A stretch of 64,000 nt of DNA. Origin: Rhizobium hidalgonense. Its GTDB lineage: Bacteria > Pseudomonadota > Alphaproteobacteria > Rhizobiales > Rhizobiaceae. A model generated the notes under the pieces. That model did no database searches, was not told where the DNA came from, and was given only the letters and a program-made list of their open reading frames with translations. The position numbers were made by a program, and so were the translations under genes. Below are positions 25,908 to 36,623 of the stretch, piece after piece. Location: positions 1 through 64,000 of the forward strand of contig NZ_LODW01000041.1 in NCBI RefSeq assembly GCF_002914525.1, in the 5' to 3' direction. The stretch's first letter is position 1, and every line of letters begins with the position of its first letter.

Positions 25908-27128
25908 ATGGCGCGTGCCTTTCTTTTCGTTCTGGATTCTTTCGGCGTTGGCGGAGCCCCGGATGCGGCGGCCTATGGCGACGAGGGTGCCGATACACTC
26001 GGCCATATCGCCGAGTTCTGCGCGGCCGGGGCGGGAGATCGCGCTGGATTGCGCAGCGGGCCGCTTTGCCTGCCCAACCTGTCGGAACTCGGGCTGATGC
26101 AGATCGCGCGCTCCGCCTCGGGCCGGTTCCCGGCCGGCATGCCCGTTCCCGAGAAGATCTACGGCATTTATGGCGCCGCCAGCGAAATCTCCCGCGGCAA
26201 GGATACGCCGTCAGGCCATTGGGAAATCGCGGGAACACCCGTCAGTTTCGATTGGGGTTATTTCCCGACGGAGGGCGACGCCTTTCCGCCGGAGCTGCTG
26301 GAGGCTTTGTGTAAAGAGGCCGGCGTGCCAGGCATTCTCGGAAACTGCCATGCCTCGGGAACGGAGATCATCGCCCGGCTCGGCGAGGAGCATATCCGCA
26401 CCGGCAAGCCCATCTGCTACACCTCCTCGGATTCGGTCTTCCAGGTGGCGGCGCATGAGCTGCATTTCGGCCTCGATCGCCTGCTCGCCTTCTGCCGTTT
26501 GGCTCGCGGGATGCTCGATCGCTACAATATCGGCCGCGTAATCGCCCGGCCCTTCGTCGGTCTGTCCAGCTCGACCTTCCACCGCACCGGAAACCGGCGC
26601 GACTTTTCCGTGCTGCCGCCGGAACCGACCTTGCTCGATCGGCTGATCGAGCGCGGCCGGCACGTGCATGCTGTGGGAAAAATCAGCGACATCTTCGCGC
26701 ATCAGGGCATCTCCAGGGTCATCAAGGCGACCGGCAACGAGGCGCTGATGGATGCGACGCTTTCCACCATCGACGAGGCCGAGGACGGCGATCTCGTCTT
26801 CACCAATTTCGTCGATTTCGACATGATTTACGGCCATCGTCGCGATGTGCCGGGTTATGCCGCGGCACTCGAAGCCTTCGATGCACGCCTGGGCGAAGTC
26901 CACAAGAAACTCAAGCCGGGCGATCTCGTCGTGCTCACCGCCGACCACGGCTGCGACCCGACCTGGCGCGGCACGGACCATACGCGCGAGCGCGTACCGG
27001 TCATCGCCTATGGCCCCGGCATCCGGTCGCGGTCGATCGGCGTGCGCCGCAGCTATGCCGATATCGGCGAGAGCATCGCGCGTCATCTCGGCATTCCGGC
27101 CGGACCGCATGGAAGGAGTTTTCTGTGA
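25908..27128 (+). CDS. deoB: Phosphopentomutase
   Basis: 406-residue alkaline-phosphatase-superfamily enzyme that interconverts (deoxy)ribose-1-phosphate and -5-phosphate, linking the nucleoside phosphorylases to DeoC and the pentose phosphate pathway. Metal-site motifs are visible: [17 protein letters not shown] near the start, [10 protein letters not shown] (about 100), and [21 protein letters not shown] near residue 345. Cytoplasmic, manganese-dependent in the family. The stop overlaps the GTG start of add (GTGA), so the two are translationally coupled. Confidence 0.96.
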   Translation: MARAFLFVLDSFGVGGAPDAAAYGDEGADTLGHIAEFCAAGAGDRAGLRSGPLCLPNLSELGLMQIARSASGRFPAGMPVPEKIYGIYGAASEISRGKDTPSGHWEIAGTPVSFDWGYFPTEGDAFPPELLEALCKEAGVPGILGNCHASGTEIIARLGEEHIRTGKPICYTSSDSVFQVAAHELHFGLDRLLAFCRLARGMLDRYNIGRVIARPFVGLSSSTFHRTGNRRDFSVLPPEPTLLDRLIERGRHVHAVGKISDIFAHQGISRVIKATGNEALMDATLSTIDEAEDGDLVFTNFVDFDMIYGHRRDVPGYAAALEAFDARLGEVHKKLKPGDLVVLTADHGCDPTWRGTDHTRERVPVIAYGPGIRSRSIGVRRSYADIGESIARHLGIPAGPHGRSFL

Positions 27129-28093
27129 CATCGCATTTGAAGAAGGTCGAGCTGCACTGCCATCTGGAGGGTGCGGCTCCTCCAGCTCTGACCGACGCCC
27201 AGGCACGCAAATACGGCGTCGACATCAGCGGCGAGCTTCGCGATGGCGCCTATGTCTGGCATGATTTCGCGAGCTTCCTCGAATGTTACGACAAGGTTTC
27301 CGAGGTCTACAGGACCGAGGAGGATTATGCGCTTCTGACCGAAACCTATCTCGACGAACTTGCCGGCATCAATACGATCTACAGTGAACTCATCGTTTCC
27401 CCCGACCATGGCAAACGCATCGGGCTCGGTGCCGATGCCTATATCTCAGGCATCTGCGAAGGTATCCGGCGAGCCAGGGAAAAGAGCGGCATCGAGGCCC
27501 GGCTGATCGTCACCGGCGAGCGGCACTTTGGTCCGGAGAGTGTCATCGGTGCGGCCGAATACGCGGCCAAGGCCGGCAATCCTTTGATAACCGGCTTCAA
27601 CCTTGCCGGCGAGGAGCGCATGGGGCGTGTCGCCGACTATATCAGGGCCTTCGATATCGCCCGGGATGCCGGCCTGGGGCTCACCATCCATGCGGGCGAG
27701 GTCTGCGGGGCTTTCAGTGTCGCCGACGCGCTCGATGCCGTGCGCCCCCAGCGTATCGGTCATGGCGTGCGCGCCATCGAGGATTTGGATCTGGTGAAGC
27801 GGCTTGCCGATCTCGGCACCGTGCTCGAGGTCTGCCCGGGCTCCAATATTGCGCTTAAGGTCTTTCCCGATTTCGTTTCGCATCCGCTGCGCCGGCTGAA
27901 GGAATCAGGCGTCCGGGTGACGATCAGCTCGGACGACCCGCCATTCTTCCACACCTCGCTCGCGCGGGAATATGAACTCGCCGCGGGGGCCTTCGGCTTC
28001 AGCAACACCGAGATCGATGCCATGACGCGCACGGCGATCGAGGCGGCCTTCGTCGACGAAGACACGCGCAAGGCCCTGCTCGCCCGGCTTTAA
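27125..28093 (+). CDS. add: Adenosine deaminase
   Basis: 322-residue zinc-dependent amidohydrolase that converts adenosine to inosine (and deoxyadenosine to deoxyinosine), feeding the purine nucleoside phosphorylase. Zinc and catalytic motifs are [11 protein letters not shown] at the N-terminus, TIHAGEVCG (catalytic Glu), [10 protein letters not shown] and [11 protein letters not shown]. Start is GTG at 27125 with GAAGGAG before it, overlapping deoB. It is close to the usual length of 330-345. Adenine or other deaminases of the same superfamily cannot be fully excluded, but context supports adenosine. Confidence 0.92.
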   Translation: MTSHLKKVELHCHLEGAAPPALTDAQARKYGVDISGELRDGAYVWHDFASFLECYDKVSEVYRTEEDYALLTETYLDELAGINTIYSELIVSPDHGKRIGLGADAYISGICEGIRRAREKSGIEARLIVTGERHFGPESVIGAAEYAAKAGNPLITGFNLAGEERMGRVADYIRAFDIARDAGLGLTIHAGEVCGAFSVADALDAVRPQRIGHGVRAIEDLDLVKRLADLGTVLEVCPGSNIALKVFPDFVSHPLRRLKESGVRVTISSDDPPFFHTSLAREYELAAGAFGFSNTEIDAMTRTAIEAAFVDEDTRKALLARL

Positions 28094-28210
28094 GGGCTAA
28101 ATGTGGGGCCCTAAGAGGCTGGGGATGATCGACGCAAATTGGCCTCCACTCTTGCAGTCGGGCCGATTTCCGTGGAGAAACATTCGATAGAAAGAATGAA
28201 AGGCTTCCCC

Positions 28211-28840
28211 ATGGACGGCGTTACAGTCATCGATCACCCGCTGGTGCAGCACAAACTCACCATCATGCGGCGCAAGGAGACATCGACGGGAAGTTTCCGG
28301 CGATTGCTGCGCGAAATCTCGACGCTGCTCTGTTACGAGGTGACCCGCGATCTCGAACTGACGATGGCAACGATCGAGACGCCGCTGCAGACGATGGAAT
28401 CGCCGATCCTCGAGGGCAAAAAGCTGGTCTTCGCCTCGATCTTGCGCGCCGGCAACGGACTGCTCGAAGGCATGCTCGATCTCGTGCCCTCCGCCCGGGT
28501 CTCGCATATCGGCGTCTATCGCGACCACGAGACACTGCAGCCGGTCGAATATTACTTCAAGGCGCCGGAGGATGTGGCCGAGCGCCTGATCATCGTCGTC
28601 GACCCGATGCTGGCAACCGGAAATTCGTCGATTGCGGCGATCGACAAACTCAAGGAGCGCGGCGCTCACAATATCCGCTTCCTTTGCCTGCTCGCCGCCC
28701 CGGAAGGGATCCGCAACTTCCGCGCCGCGCATCCCGATGTTCCGGTCTTCACCGCCTCGATCGACAGCCACCTCAACGAGAAGGGTTATATCATGCCCGG
28801 CCTCGGCGATGCCGGCGACCGCATGTACGGCACCAAATAG
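28211..28840 (+). CDS. upp: Uracil phosphoribosyltransferase
   Basis: 209 residues, exactly the family length from ATG 28211 (AAAGG lies 7 bases upstream). It transfers the phosphoribosyl group of PRPP to uracil to give UMP, salvaging the uracil released from uridine or cytidine. The PRPP-binding loop is [12 protein letters not shown], and the uracil-binding C-terminal motif is [15 protein letters not shown]. It is the last gene of the deoB-add-upp group (gap of 117 bases to add), followed by a strong terminator. Upstream in-frame starts at 28139 and 28196 would only add non-family residues. Confidence 0.96.
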   Translation: MDGVTVIDHPLVQHKLTIMRRKETSTGSFRRLLREISTLLCYEVTRDLELTMATIETPLQTMESPILEGKKLVFASILRAGNGLLEGMLDLVPSARVSHIGVYRDHETLQPVEYYFKAPEDVAERLIIVVDPMLATGNSSIAAIDKLKERGAHNIRFLCLLAAPEGIRNFRAAHPDVPVFTASIDSHLNEKGYIMPGLGDAGDRMYGTK

Positions 28841-28875
28841 TTTCAGCCTTCCTTTACCAAATCGAAAGAGTTTAG

Positions 28876-28904
28876 GGCCCGGATCGTTCGTCCGGGCCTT
28901 TTTT
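28876..28904 (+). terminator. Rho-independent terminator after upp
   Basis: GGCCCGGA (28876-28883) and TCCGGGCC (28891-28898) form a perfect stem with a 7-base loop, followed by six T residues. It ends the deoB-add-upp transcript. Confidence 0.93.
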
Positions 28905-29001
28905 CTATCGATGTTAGCGACTTATCACGATTTGAGGCTTAGCAAGCTGGAAGCATGAGGCCTGCATGAAGCCGGGTTTATACAGGAAGGATTTCTGTTT
29001 C

Positions 29002-29535
29002 ATGCTCGTGCGTACCGTCATATTCGCCAGCATCGCCGCGGTGCTGGCCACACAGGCGCCTTCCTTCTTCGAGAACACCGGCCAGCAGCCTGCCGACGCC
29101 CTCTCCGCCAATTACCTATCGACCGAAAGCGACAAGCCCGCCGCCACCGCGCCGGTCTCCGCCAGCAATGCCATCCGTCTGCAGGCAGATGCGCAGGGTC
29201 ACTATACCGGCAGCTTCAAGATCAACGGCAAGCCGGTGCAGGGCCTGATCGATACCGGCGCCACGTATGTCGCACTCAACGAGACGCTTGCCCGCCGGCT
29301 CGGCTACACTGGCAACCAGCTCGATTTCCACTATGGGGTGAACACCGCCAACGGCCAGACGAAGGCGGCGCATGTGATGCTCGACCGGGTCGAAATCGGC
29401 GGCATCCGCGTGCGCGAGGTCGAGGCCTTTGTCCTCAAGGACGATGCGCTGACGACGACGCTGGTCGGCATGAGCTTCCTGCGGAAACTCGCCTCCTATT
29501 CCGTCGCCGACGGTTCGCTCAGCCTCAAGCAGTAA
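29002..29535 (+). CDS. Retropepsin-like aspartic protease (TIGR02281 type)
   Basis: 177 residues from ATG 29002 (AGGAAGGA upstream); an ATG at 28966 would add 12 residues. An N-terminal hydrophobic segment (VRTVIFASIAAVLATQA) acts as signal or anchor, then a retroviral-protease-like domain with the catalytic GLIDTGATYVALN motif at about residues 86-98 and a second VGMSFLRKLASY motif near the end. This clan AA family occurs widely in alphaproteobacteria as a membrane-bound periplasmic protease, with unknown natural substrate. Convergent with deoA, 6 bases apart. Confidence 0.85.
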   Translation: MLVRTVIFASIAAVLATQAPSFFENTGQQPADALSANYLSTESDKPAATAPVSASNAIRLQADAQGHYTGSFKINGKPVQGLIDTGATYVALNETLARRLGYTGNQLDFHYGVNTANGQTKAAHVMLDRVEIGGIRVREVEAFVLKDDALTTTLVGMSFLRKLASYSVADGSLSLKQ

Positions 29536-29541
29536 ACCACA

Positions 29542-30849
29542 TCAGATCCTGGCCGAAATTACCGGCGACTGCTGCGGCTTGTCCTCGGTAATGCGGTAGT
29601 GCGCTGCAATCGCGGCTGCTGCCTTTTCCGCCGCCGCTTCATCGGCGGCGTGAACCACCGCGATCGGCTCGCCGGCCTCTACGCGGGTGCCAAGCGGCAG
29701 CAATCCGGAGAAGCCGACGCGGTGATCAATCCGGTCCTGGGGATGACGCCTTCCGCCGCCGAGATCGATGACACTGACGCCGATACCGCGGGCATCGCAG
29801 GCGGAAAGCCAGCCGGGCCGGCCGGCCAGGACAGGTTTTTCCACCGGCGCTCTGGCCAGATATTTGTCGGGATTTTCGACGAGATCGGCCGGACCGCCGA
29901 GCATGGAGACCATGCGCCCGAAGACCTCCGCCGCCTTTCCCGATGACAGGGCCCGACGCGCCATCCCTTGAGCTTCGTCAGGTGAAGTGGCAATGCCTGA
30001 TTTCACCAGCATTTCGGCGGCGAAGGCAAGTACGACGGTCTGAAGCCGGGTGTCCGCCTTCCCACCCGCCAGGAAATCCAGGCAGTTGCGCATTTCAACG
30101 GCATTGCCGGCGCTATCGGCGAGCGGCTGGTTCATGTCGGTGATCAGCGCCGAGGTCTTGATGCCGGCGCCATTGGCAACCTCGACCAGCGATCGCGCCA
30201 GGCTCTCGGCCTGGGCGCGGTCGGCCATGATGGCGCCGTTGCCGACCTTGACGTCGAGCACCAGCGTCTGAAGCCCGGCAGCAAGCTTCTTCGAGAGGAT
30301 CGAGGCGGTGATGAGGGGAATGGAATCAACGGTGGCGGTCACATCGCGCACGGCATAAAGCCTGCCGTCGGCTGGCGCCAGGGTCCCGGTCTGGCCGATG
30401 ATGGCGCATCCCGCCTGCTTCACGACTTTGTGGAACAGGTCCGCATCCGGGGTGATCCTATAGCCTGGAATGGATTCGAGCTTATCCAGCGTGCCGCCGG
30501 TATGGCCGAGGCCGCGCCCCGATATCATCGGTACGGCAAGGCCGCAGGCGGCAGTGATCGGGGCCAGCATCAGCGAAACATTGTCGCCGACACCGCCGGT
30601 CGAATGTTTGTCGGCGATCGGGCGGTCGATGTCAGCCCATTTCAGCCGATCGCCGGAATTGGCCATCGCCAGCGTCAGGGCGACGGTTTCGGCCCGCGAC
30701 ATGCCCTTGAACCAGACGGCCATGGCGAATGCGCCGATCTGGCCTTCCGACAGATGGCCGGCAGCGAGCGCCGCGATGAAGGTGTTGATATCGGCGAGAC
30801 CTAATTCCTCGCCATCGCGTTTACGCCGGATGATTTCCTGCGGAATCAT
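29542..30849 (-). CDS. deoA: Thymidine phosphorylase
   Basis: 435-residue enzyme that splits thymidine (and deoxyuridine) into base and deoxyribose-1-phosphate. Signature and phosphate-binding elements are ADKHSTGGVGDNVSLMLAPI and GRGLGHTGGTLDKLESIPGY. The all-helical N-terminal domain and mixed C-terminal domain have the usual length. It starts 1 base after the deoC stop and is last in the minus-strand nucleoside operon. Its product feeds DeoB and then DeoC. Confidence 0.95.
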   Translation of the reverse strand: MIPQEIIRRKRDGEELGLADINTFIAALAAGHLSEGQIGAFAMAVWFKGMSRAETVALTLAMANSGDRLKWADIDRPIADKHSTGGVGDNVSLMLAPITAACGLAVPMISGRGLGHTGGTLDKLESIPGYRITPDADLFHKVVKQAGCAIIGQTGTLAPADGRLYAVRDVTATVDSIPLITASILSKKLAAGLQTLVLDVKVGNGAIMADRAQAESLARSLVEVANGAGIKTSALITDMNQPLADSAGNAVEMRNCLDFLAGGKADTRLQTVVLAFAAEMLVKSGIATSPDEAQGMARRALSSGKAAEVFGRMVSMLGGPADLVENPDKYLARAPVEKPVLAGRPGWLSACDARGIGVSVIDLGGGRRHPQDRIDHRVGFSGLLPLGTRVEAGEPIAVVHAADEAAAEKAAAAIAAHYRITEDKPQQSPVISARI

Positions 30850-30850
30850 C

Positions 30851-31633
30851 TCAATAGCTCGACGCCACGGCTGATGCAGACTGTGCTCCGCTCAGAACCG
30901 CCAGGATATCGTCAAGCAGGCCGGACGCGCCGAAGCGAAAGGTCGACGGCATCGCCCAGTCCGGCGCCATGATGGTTTCGGCCAAGCTCAGATAGAGGGC
31001 GGCATCGGCCACCGAGCCGATACCGCCGGCCGGCTTGAAGCCGACCTTGCGTCCGCTTTCGCGAATGGCGCGGATCATGATGTCGGCGGCTTCGAGCGTC
31101 GCGTTGACGGCGACCTTGCCGGTGGAGGTCTTGATGAAATCGGCGCCGGCGTCGATGGCAAGCTCGGAGGCGCGGCGGATCAATGCCGCCTCCTTCAACT
31201 CGCCGGTCTCGATGATGACTTTCAGCAGGACGGGTCCGGCGCATTCGGCGCGCACCGCCTTGACCATATCGGTCACGGCCTTTTCATTGCCGGCTATGAG
31301 CTTGCGGTAGGGGATAACCAGATCGATCTCGTCGGCGCCGTCGGCAATCGCCTCGCGGGTTTCGGCGGCGACATCGGCCACTTCCATGTCACCCGAGGGG
31401 AAGTTGACGACGGTGGCGATCCGCACGGCATGGTCGGTGCCGAGGATGTTGCGGGCTTGAGCGACGAAGCGCGGCCAGATGCAGATCGCCGCACTATTGC
31501 CATAGGGGGTCTGCGCGCGGGCGCAAAGCACGTCGATCTGCGCCGCAGTGCAATCATCTTTCAAATTGGTGAGATCGAGTAGGGAAAGGGCGACCGCCGC
31601 CGTTTCCCGGATGGAATGGCTATTCATCTTCAC
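30851..31633 (-). CDS. deoC: Deoxyribose-phosphate aldolase
   Basis: 260-residue class-I aldolase that cleaves deoxyribose-5-phosphate into acetaldehyde and glyceraldehyde-3-phosphate, the exit of deoxynucleoside carbon to glycolysis. The Schiff-base lysine sits in DFIKTSTGKVAVNATLE, with the second catalytic lysine in VGFKPAGGIG. The ribosome-binding site AGAGGAAG touches the edge of the repeat at 31641-31750, which separates deoC from the upstream purine nucleoside phosphorylase gene. Confidence 0.95.
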   Translation of the reverse strand: MKMNSHSIRETAAVALSLLDLTNLKDDCTAAQIDVLCARAQTPYGNSAAICIWPRFVAQARNILGTDHAVRIATVVNFPSGDMEVADVAAETREAIADGADEIDLVIPYRKLIAGNEKAVTDMVKAVRAECAGPVLLKVIIETGELKEAALIRRASELAIDAGADFIKTSTGKVAVNATLEAADIMIRAIRESGRKVGFKPAGGIGSVADAALYLSLAETIMAPDWAMPSTFRFGASGLLDDILAVLSGAQSASAVASSY

Positions 31634-31640
31634 TTCCTCT

Positions 31641-31750
31641 AGAGCATCATGCCGAAAAGTGTGGGCGGTTTTCTCACGACATCATGCTCTCGCTGTTTGA
31701 TGTAGAACAGGATTCAGATTTTAGGCCGACCCGGCCTAAAATCATCCTGT
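31641..31750. repeat. RIME-like double-palindrome element
   Basis: Two hairpins: AGAGCATCATG (31641-31651) with CATCATGCTCT (31680-31690), one mismatch; and ACAGGAT (31707-31713) with ATCCTGT (31744-31750), enclosing GATTTTAGGCCG (31717-31728) with CGGCCTAAAATC (31732-31743). From memory this arrangement is a common intergenic repeat in Rhizobium (RIME type). It occupies the gap between punA and deoC and includes the last codons and stop of punA. Confidence 0.8.
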
Positions 31751-32542
31751 ACTGGCCGCAATCATCTCTTTCAATATGGCGGCGAGACGGGCGCCGCCGA
31801 CGGGCGCCATGTCCTTGGTTTCTTCATGGCTGAGTTCGTTGCCGGTCATGCCCGCCCCATAGTTGGTGATAACGGAAGCGGCGGCAACCCTCAGACCCAG
31901 CATTCTTGCAATGATGACCTCCGGCACCGTCGACATGCCGACGGCATCGGCGCCGAGGATGCGCGCCATGCGGATTTCGGCCGGCGTTTCGAAGCTCGGA
32001 CCGGAAAACCACATATAGACCCCTTGCGCCAGCTCGATCTTGAGCTTTGCCGCTGCCTTCTGCATTGCCGCGGCCAGGCCGGCATCATAGGCATTGGTCA
32101 TGCCGACGAAACGATGATCGCTTTCCTCGCCGATCAGCGGATTCATACCGGAATAATTGATGTGATCGGTAATCTGCATCACCGAACCGGGCGGTATGTC
32201 GTCGCGCAGCGATCCGGCCGAGTTGGTCAGGATCAACGCTTCGACACCGAGCGCCTTCAGTACCTCGAGCGGCAGTCGCATGGCATTGGCATCGCCCTTC
32301 TCGTAATAATGCACCCGGCCGGAGAGCATGATCACGGGTTCGCCGCCGAGACGGCCGGCGACGACTTCGCCCGCATGGCCAGAGACGGCGCTGACGGGAA
32401 AGCCCGGCAGGTCGCGATAGGGAACGCGGACGGCACCGTCCACCGCTCCGACGAGCGAGCCGAGACCAGAGCCGAGCACGATGCCATGGCGCGGCTTGAT
32501 GCCGCCGAGCAATGCGGCGAGCAGGCTGACCGTCGCCTTCAT
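31742..32542 (-). CDS. punA: Purine nucleoside phosphorylase (trimeric PNP-II type)
   Basis: 266-residue phosphorylase of the PNP/MTAP family that splits inosine and guanosine (possibly xanthosine) into base and (deoxy)ribose-1-phosphate. Motifs: GIVLGSGLGSL (phosphate site), VSGHAGEVVAG, LILTNSAGSLRDDI, and MSTVPEVIIARMLGL near residue 195. It starts in an ATGA overlap with the cdd stop. The final codons ACA GGA TGA (Thr-Gly-stop) lie inside the RIME-like repeat. Confidence 0.93.
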   Translation of the reverse strand: MKATVSLLAALLGGIKPRHGIVLGSGLGSLVGAVDGAVRVPYRDLPGFPVSAVSGHAGEVVAGRLGGEPVIMLSGRVHYYEKGDANAMRLPLEVLKALGVEALILTNSAGSLRDDIPPGSVMQITDHINYSGMNPLIGEESDHRFVGMTNAYDAGLAAAMQKAAAKLKIELAQGVYMWFSGPSFETPAEIRMARILGADAVGMSTVPEVIIARMLGLRVAAASVITNYGAGMTGNELSHEETKDMAPVGGARLAAILKEMIAASTG

Positions 32543-32928
32543 CCGAGTTCGGTCTCGAAGCTGAAGGGAAGCAGCTCTTCCATCGTCATGGTCTTCTTCA
32601 CGCCCGCCTCATCGCAGAGATAGATCTTCGTGTCCTTCGAGGCGAATTCCGAGATCTTCTGGCGGCAGCCGCCGCAGGGCGGGCAGAGCGGCAGCTTCTC
32701 GGCGATAACGGCCATCTCGACGATCTTCCTGGCGCCGCCCATGATCATGGCGCTGATTGCCGTCGGTTCGGCGCACCATCCTTGCGGAAAGGAGAGGTTT
32801 TCGATGTTGGCGCCGCTATAGACCTTGCCATCCTCGGCGCGGATCGCGGCACCGACGGGAAATTTCGAATAGGGCGCATGGGCAAAAGCCATGGCGCCGC
32901 GGGCGGCTTCGAACAGGTCGTGGGACAT
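32539..32928 (-). CDS. cdd: Cytidine deaminase
   Basis: 129-residue zinc enzyme of the homotetrameric type that turns (deoxy)cytidine into (deoxy)uridine. Substrate loop: YSKFPVGAAIRAEDG and SGANIENLSFPQGWCAEPTAI, where Cys and Glu are zinc ligand and proton shuttle; the second zinc motif is CPPCGGCRQ. The usual motif is CAERTAI; here the Arg is Pro. ATG 32928 gives the family length, two bases after the permease stop; the longer frame from 33387 is a shadow of the permease. Overlaps punA by ATGA. Confidence 0.94.
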   Translation of the reverse strand: MSHDLFEAARGAMAFAHAPYSKFPVGAAIRAEDGKVYSGANIENLSFPQGWCAEPTAISAMIMGGARKIVEMAVIAEKLPLCPPCGGCRQKISEFASKDTKIYLCDEAGVKKTMTMEELLPFSFETELG

Positions 32929-32930
32929 GA

Positions 32931-33902
32931 TCAACGTTCCTTCGTGTAGGGCACGCCGCCGGCCTTCGGCGGGATGGCGACGCCGATGAAGCCGGCAAGC
33001 AGGATACAGGTCAGAATATAGGGCAGCGCCTGGAAGACCTGAACCGGCACCTCGCCGATCAGCGGCACCTGTTTGCCCTGCATGAAATTCGCCAGCGCAT
33101 CGAGGAAGCCGAAGAGCAGGCAGGCAAACATCACCGGCACCGGCTTCCACTTGGCGAAGACGAGGGCGGCGAGCGCGATATAGCCCTTGCCGGCCGACAT
33201 GTCCTTGATGAAGGCAGCGGACTGAGCGATCGCTAGATACGTGCCGGAGAAACCGCAGAGGATGCCGGCGCACATGACGGCTCGATAACGCAGCCAGGCG
33301 ACCGAGATGCCAGCCGTATCGACAGCGCCCGGATTTTCGCCGACGGCGCGCAGCCTGAGGCCGAAGCGCGTGCGGTAAAGCACCCACCAGGAGAAGGGCA
33401 CGGCGAGGAAAGCGAGATAGGTGAGGATATTGTTGCCTGAAATGACATTGGCATAGAGCGGGCCGAGGATCGGTATGTCGCGGATGGCATCGGCTCCCGG
33501 CAGAATGATCGGCGCGAAGCGAGCATCCGGCGAGAGCTGCGGCGTGCGCCCGCCCTGGCCGAACCAGGCCTGGCCAAGGACGATGGTGATGCCGGCGATG
33601 AAGAAGTTGATGGCCACGCCCGAGACGATCTGGTTGCCGCGGTTGGTGATCGAGGCGAAGCCATGCACCAGGCTGAGGGCCACCGAGCAGACGATGCCGG
33701 CGCCGAGACCCAGCCAGGCCGAATCGGTGAGATAGGCAATACAGGCGGCGGCGAAGGCCGAGCCCAGCATCTTGCCCTCGAGACCGATGTCGAAGATGCC
33801 GGCGCGTTCTGAAAACAGGCCGGCAAGGGCGGTGAAGATCAGCGGGATCGACAGGCGGATCGTCGAGCTCAGAACGCTGATGAAGATGTCATAATAATCC
33901 AT
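32931..33902 (-). CDS. Nucleoside ABC importer permease (second)
   Basis: 323-residue inner-membrane permease of the BMP/sugar-type ABC importer family (NupQ/RnsD-like). It starts MDYYDIFISVLSSTIRLSIP, and shows the family segment GLFSERAGIFDIGLEGKML and GNQIVSGVAINFFIAGIT, with about eight to nine helices. ATG 33902 is placed 10 bases after the preceding permease stop; the longer frame upstream overlaps that gene. It pairs with the upstream permease, and cdd follows 2 bases later, tying the transporter to nucleoside breakdown. Confidence 0.92.
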   Translation of the reverse strand: MDYYDIFISVLSSTIRLSIPLIFTALAGLFSERAGIFDIGLEGKMLGSAFAAACIAYLTDSAWLGLGAGIVCSVALSLVHGFASITNRGNQIVSGVAINFFIAGITIVLGQAWFGQGGRTPQLSPDARFAPIILPGADAIRDIPILGPLYANVISGNNILTYLAFLAVPFSWWVLYRTRFGLRLRAVGENPGAVDTAGISVAWLRYRAVMCAGILCGFSGTYLAIAQSAAFIKDMSAGKGYIALAALVFAKWKPVPVMFACLLFGFLDALANFMQGKQVPLIGEVPVQVFQALPYILTCILLAGFIGVAIPPKAGGVPYTKER

Positions 33903-33912
33903 CGTCCGCTCC

Positions 33913-35016
33913 TCAGGCTCGCTTGAACTGTTGATAGATGCGCACCATGGCTGGCCGGAACATGTATTCCAGAGCGCCGGCAAACAGGATCACCAGACCC
34001 TGGATGACCAGGATCATCTCACGGGTGATGTTCGGCATCTCGAAGGAGATCCAGTCGCCGCCCTGATAAAGAATGCCGAAAAGGATGGCGGAGAAGATGA
34101 TGCCGAGCGGATGGTTGCGGCCCATCAGCGAGACCGCGATACCGACGAAGCCGGCGCCGCCGACGAACTCCACCTGCAAGCGGGCAGAAGAACCCATGAC
34201 GGGATTGAGCGCCATCATGCCGGCGAGCGCGCCGGAAATGAGCATGGCAATGATAACGATACGCGCATAGGGAATGCCGGCATAGGCTGCCGCCGTCGAA
34301 CTCACGCCCAGCGTGCGCATCTCGAATCCAAGCTTGGTGCGCCAGATGAGTACCCAGACAAACCAGGCGGCAAGAAGGGCGATGATGAAGGAAACATTGA
34401 ACGGCGCAGCACCCAGCTTGGCGCCGAACATCTGCATGATCCAACCAAGCTTCGGCAATTGCCCGCCTTCGAGAAAAGTGCGGGTTTCCGGCGCCATCTT
34501 ACCCGGCACGATCAGCACGTGCACCAGCAGATACACCATCAGGGCGGCGGCGATATAGTTGAACATGATCGTGGTGATGACGATATGGCTGCCGCGCTTG
34601 GCCTGCAGGAAAGCAGGGATAAAGGCCCAGGCGGCGCCAAAGAGGCCGGCTCCGACAACGGCGATCGGCATCGTCACATACCACGGCACGTAACGATCGA
34701 GCGCCAGTGCCACCAGTGCGCAGCCCAGCCCACCGACATAGGCCTGGCCTTCCGAGCCGATGTTGAACAGGCCAGCATGGATGGCGACAGCCACGGAGAG
34801 GCCGGTGAAAATGAAACTCGTTGCGTAGTACAGCGTGAAGCCGATGCCCTCACCGCTGCCGAAGGCGCCTTCGATCAGCAGCGACAGCGCACCGAGCGGA
34901 CTCTCGCCGATTAGCCAGACGACGAAGCCTGAGATCAGGAAGGCGACAATGAGGTTCAAGAGTGGGATCAGACCGTAATTGATCCAGTTTGGCAGCGGAA
35001 CGGAAGCAGTGCTCAT
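33913..35016 (-). CDS. Nucleoside ABC importer permease (first)
   Basis: 367-residue inner-membrane permease (NupP/RnsC-like) with about ten helices. Family segments include LFNIGSEGQAYVGGLGCALV and the GAALEYMFRP-like C-terminus (here FAGALEYMFRPAMVRIY). ATG 35016 is chosen because GAGG stands 5 bases before it and it lies 7 bases after the ATPase stop; the frame from 35034 would overlap the ATPase gene. It forms the channel with the next permease. Confidence 0.92.
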   Translation of the reverse strand: MSTASVPLPNWINYGLIPLLNLIVAFLISGFVVWLIGESPLGALSLLIEGAFGSGEGIGFTLYYATSFIFTGLSVAVAIHAGLFNIGSEGQAYVGGLGCALVALALDRYVPWYVTMPIAVVGAGLFGAAWAFIPAFLQAKRGSHIVITTIMFNYIAAALMVYLLVHVLIVPGKMAPETRTFLEGGQLPKLGWIMQMFGAKLGAAPFNVSFIIALLAAWFVWVLIWRTKLGFEMRTLGVSSTAAAYAGIPYARIVIIAMLISGALAGMMALNPVMGSSARLQVEFVGGAGFVGIAVSLMGRNHPLGIIFSAILFGILYQGGDWISFEMPNITREMILVIQGLVILFAGALEYMFRPAMVRIYQQFKRA

Positions 35017-35023
35017 AAAGGCC

Positions 35024-36535
<1,512 letters not shown>

Positions 36536-36623
36536 GGCAGGCTCCAAATAAGATAAGGGCGTATGGCGAAAATCCCCTCCGCCATACGCCCGATCTCAAT
36601 CGTCGATTACATCAGGGCGCGGA

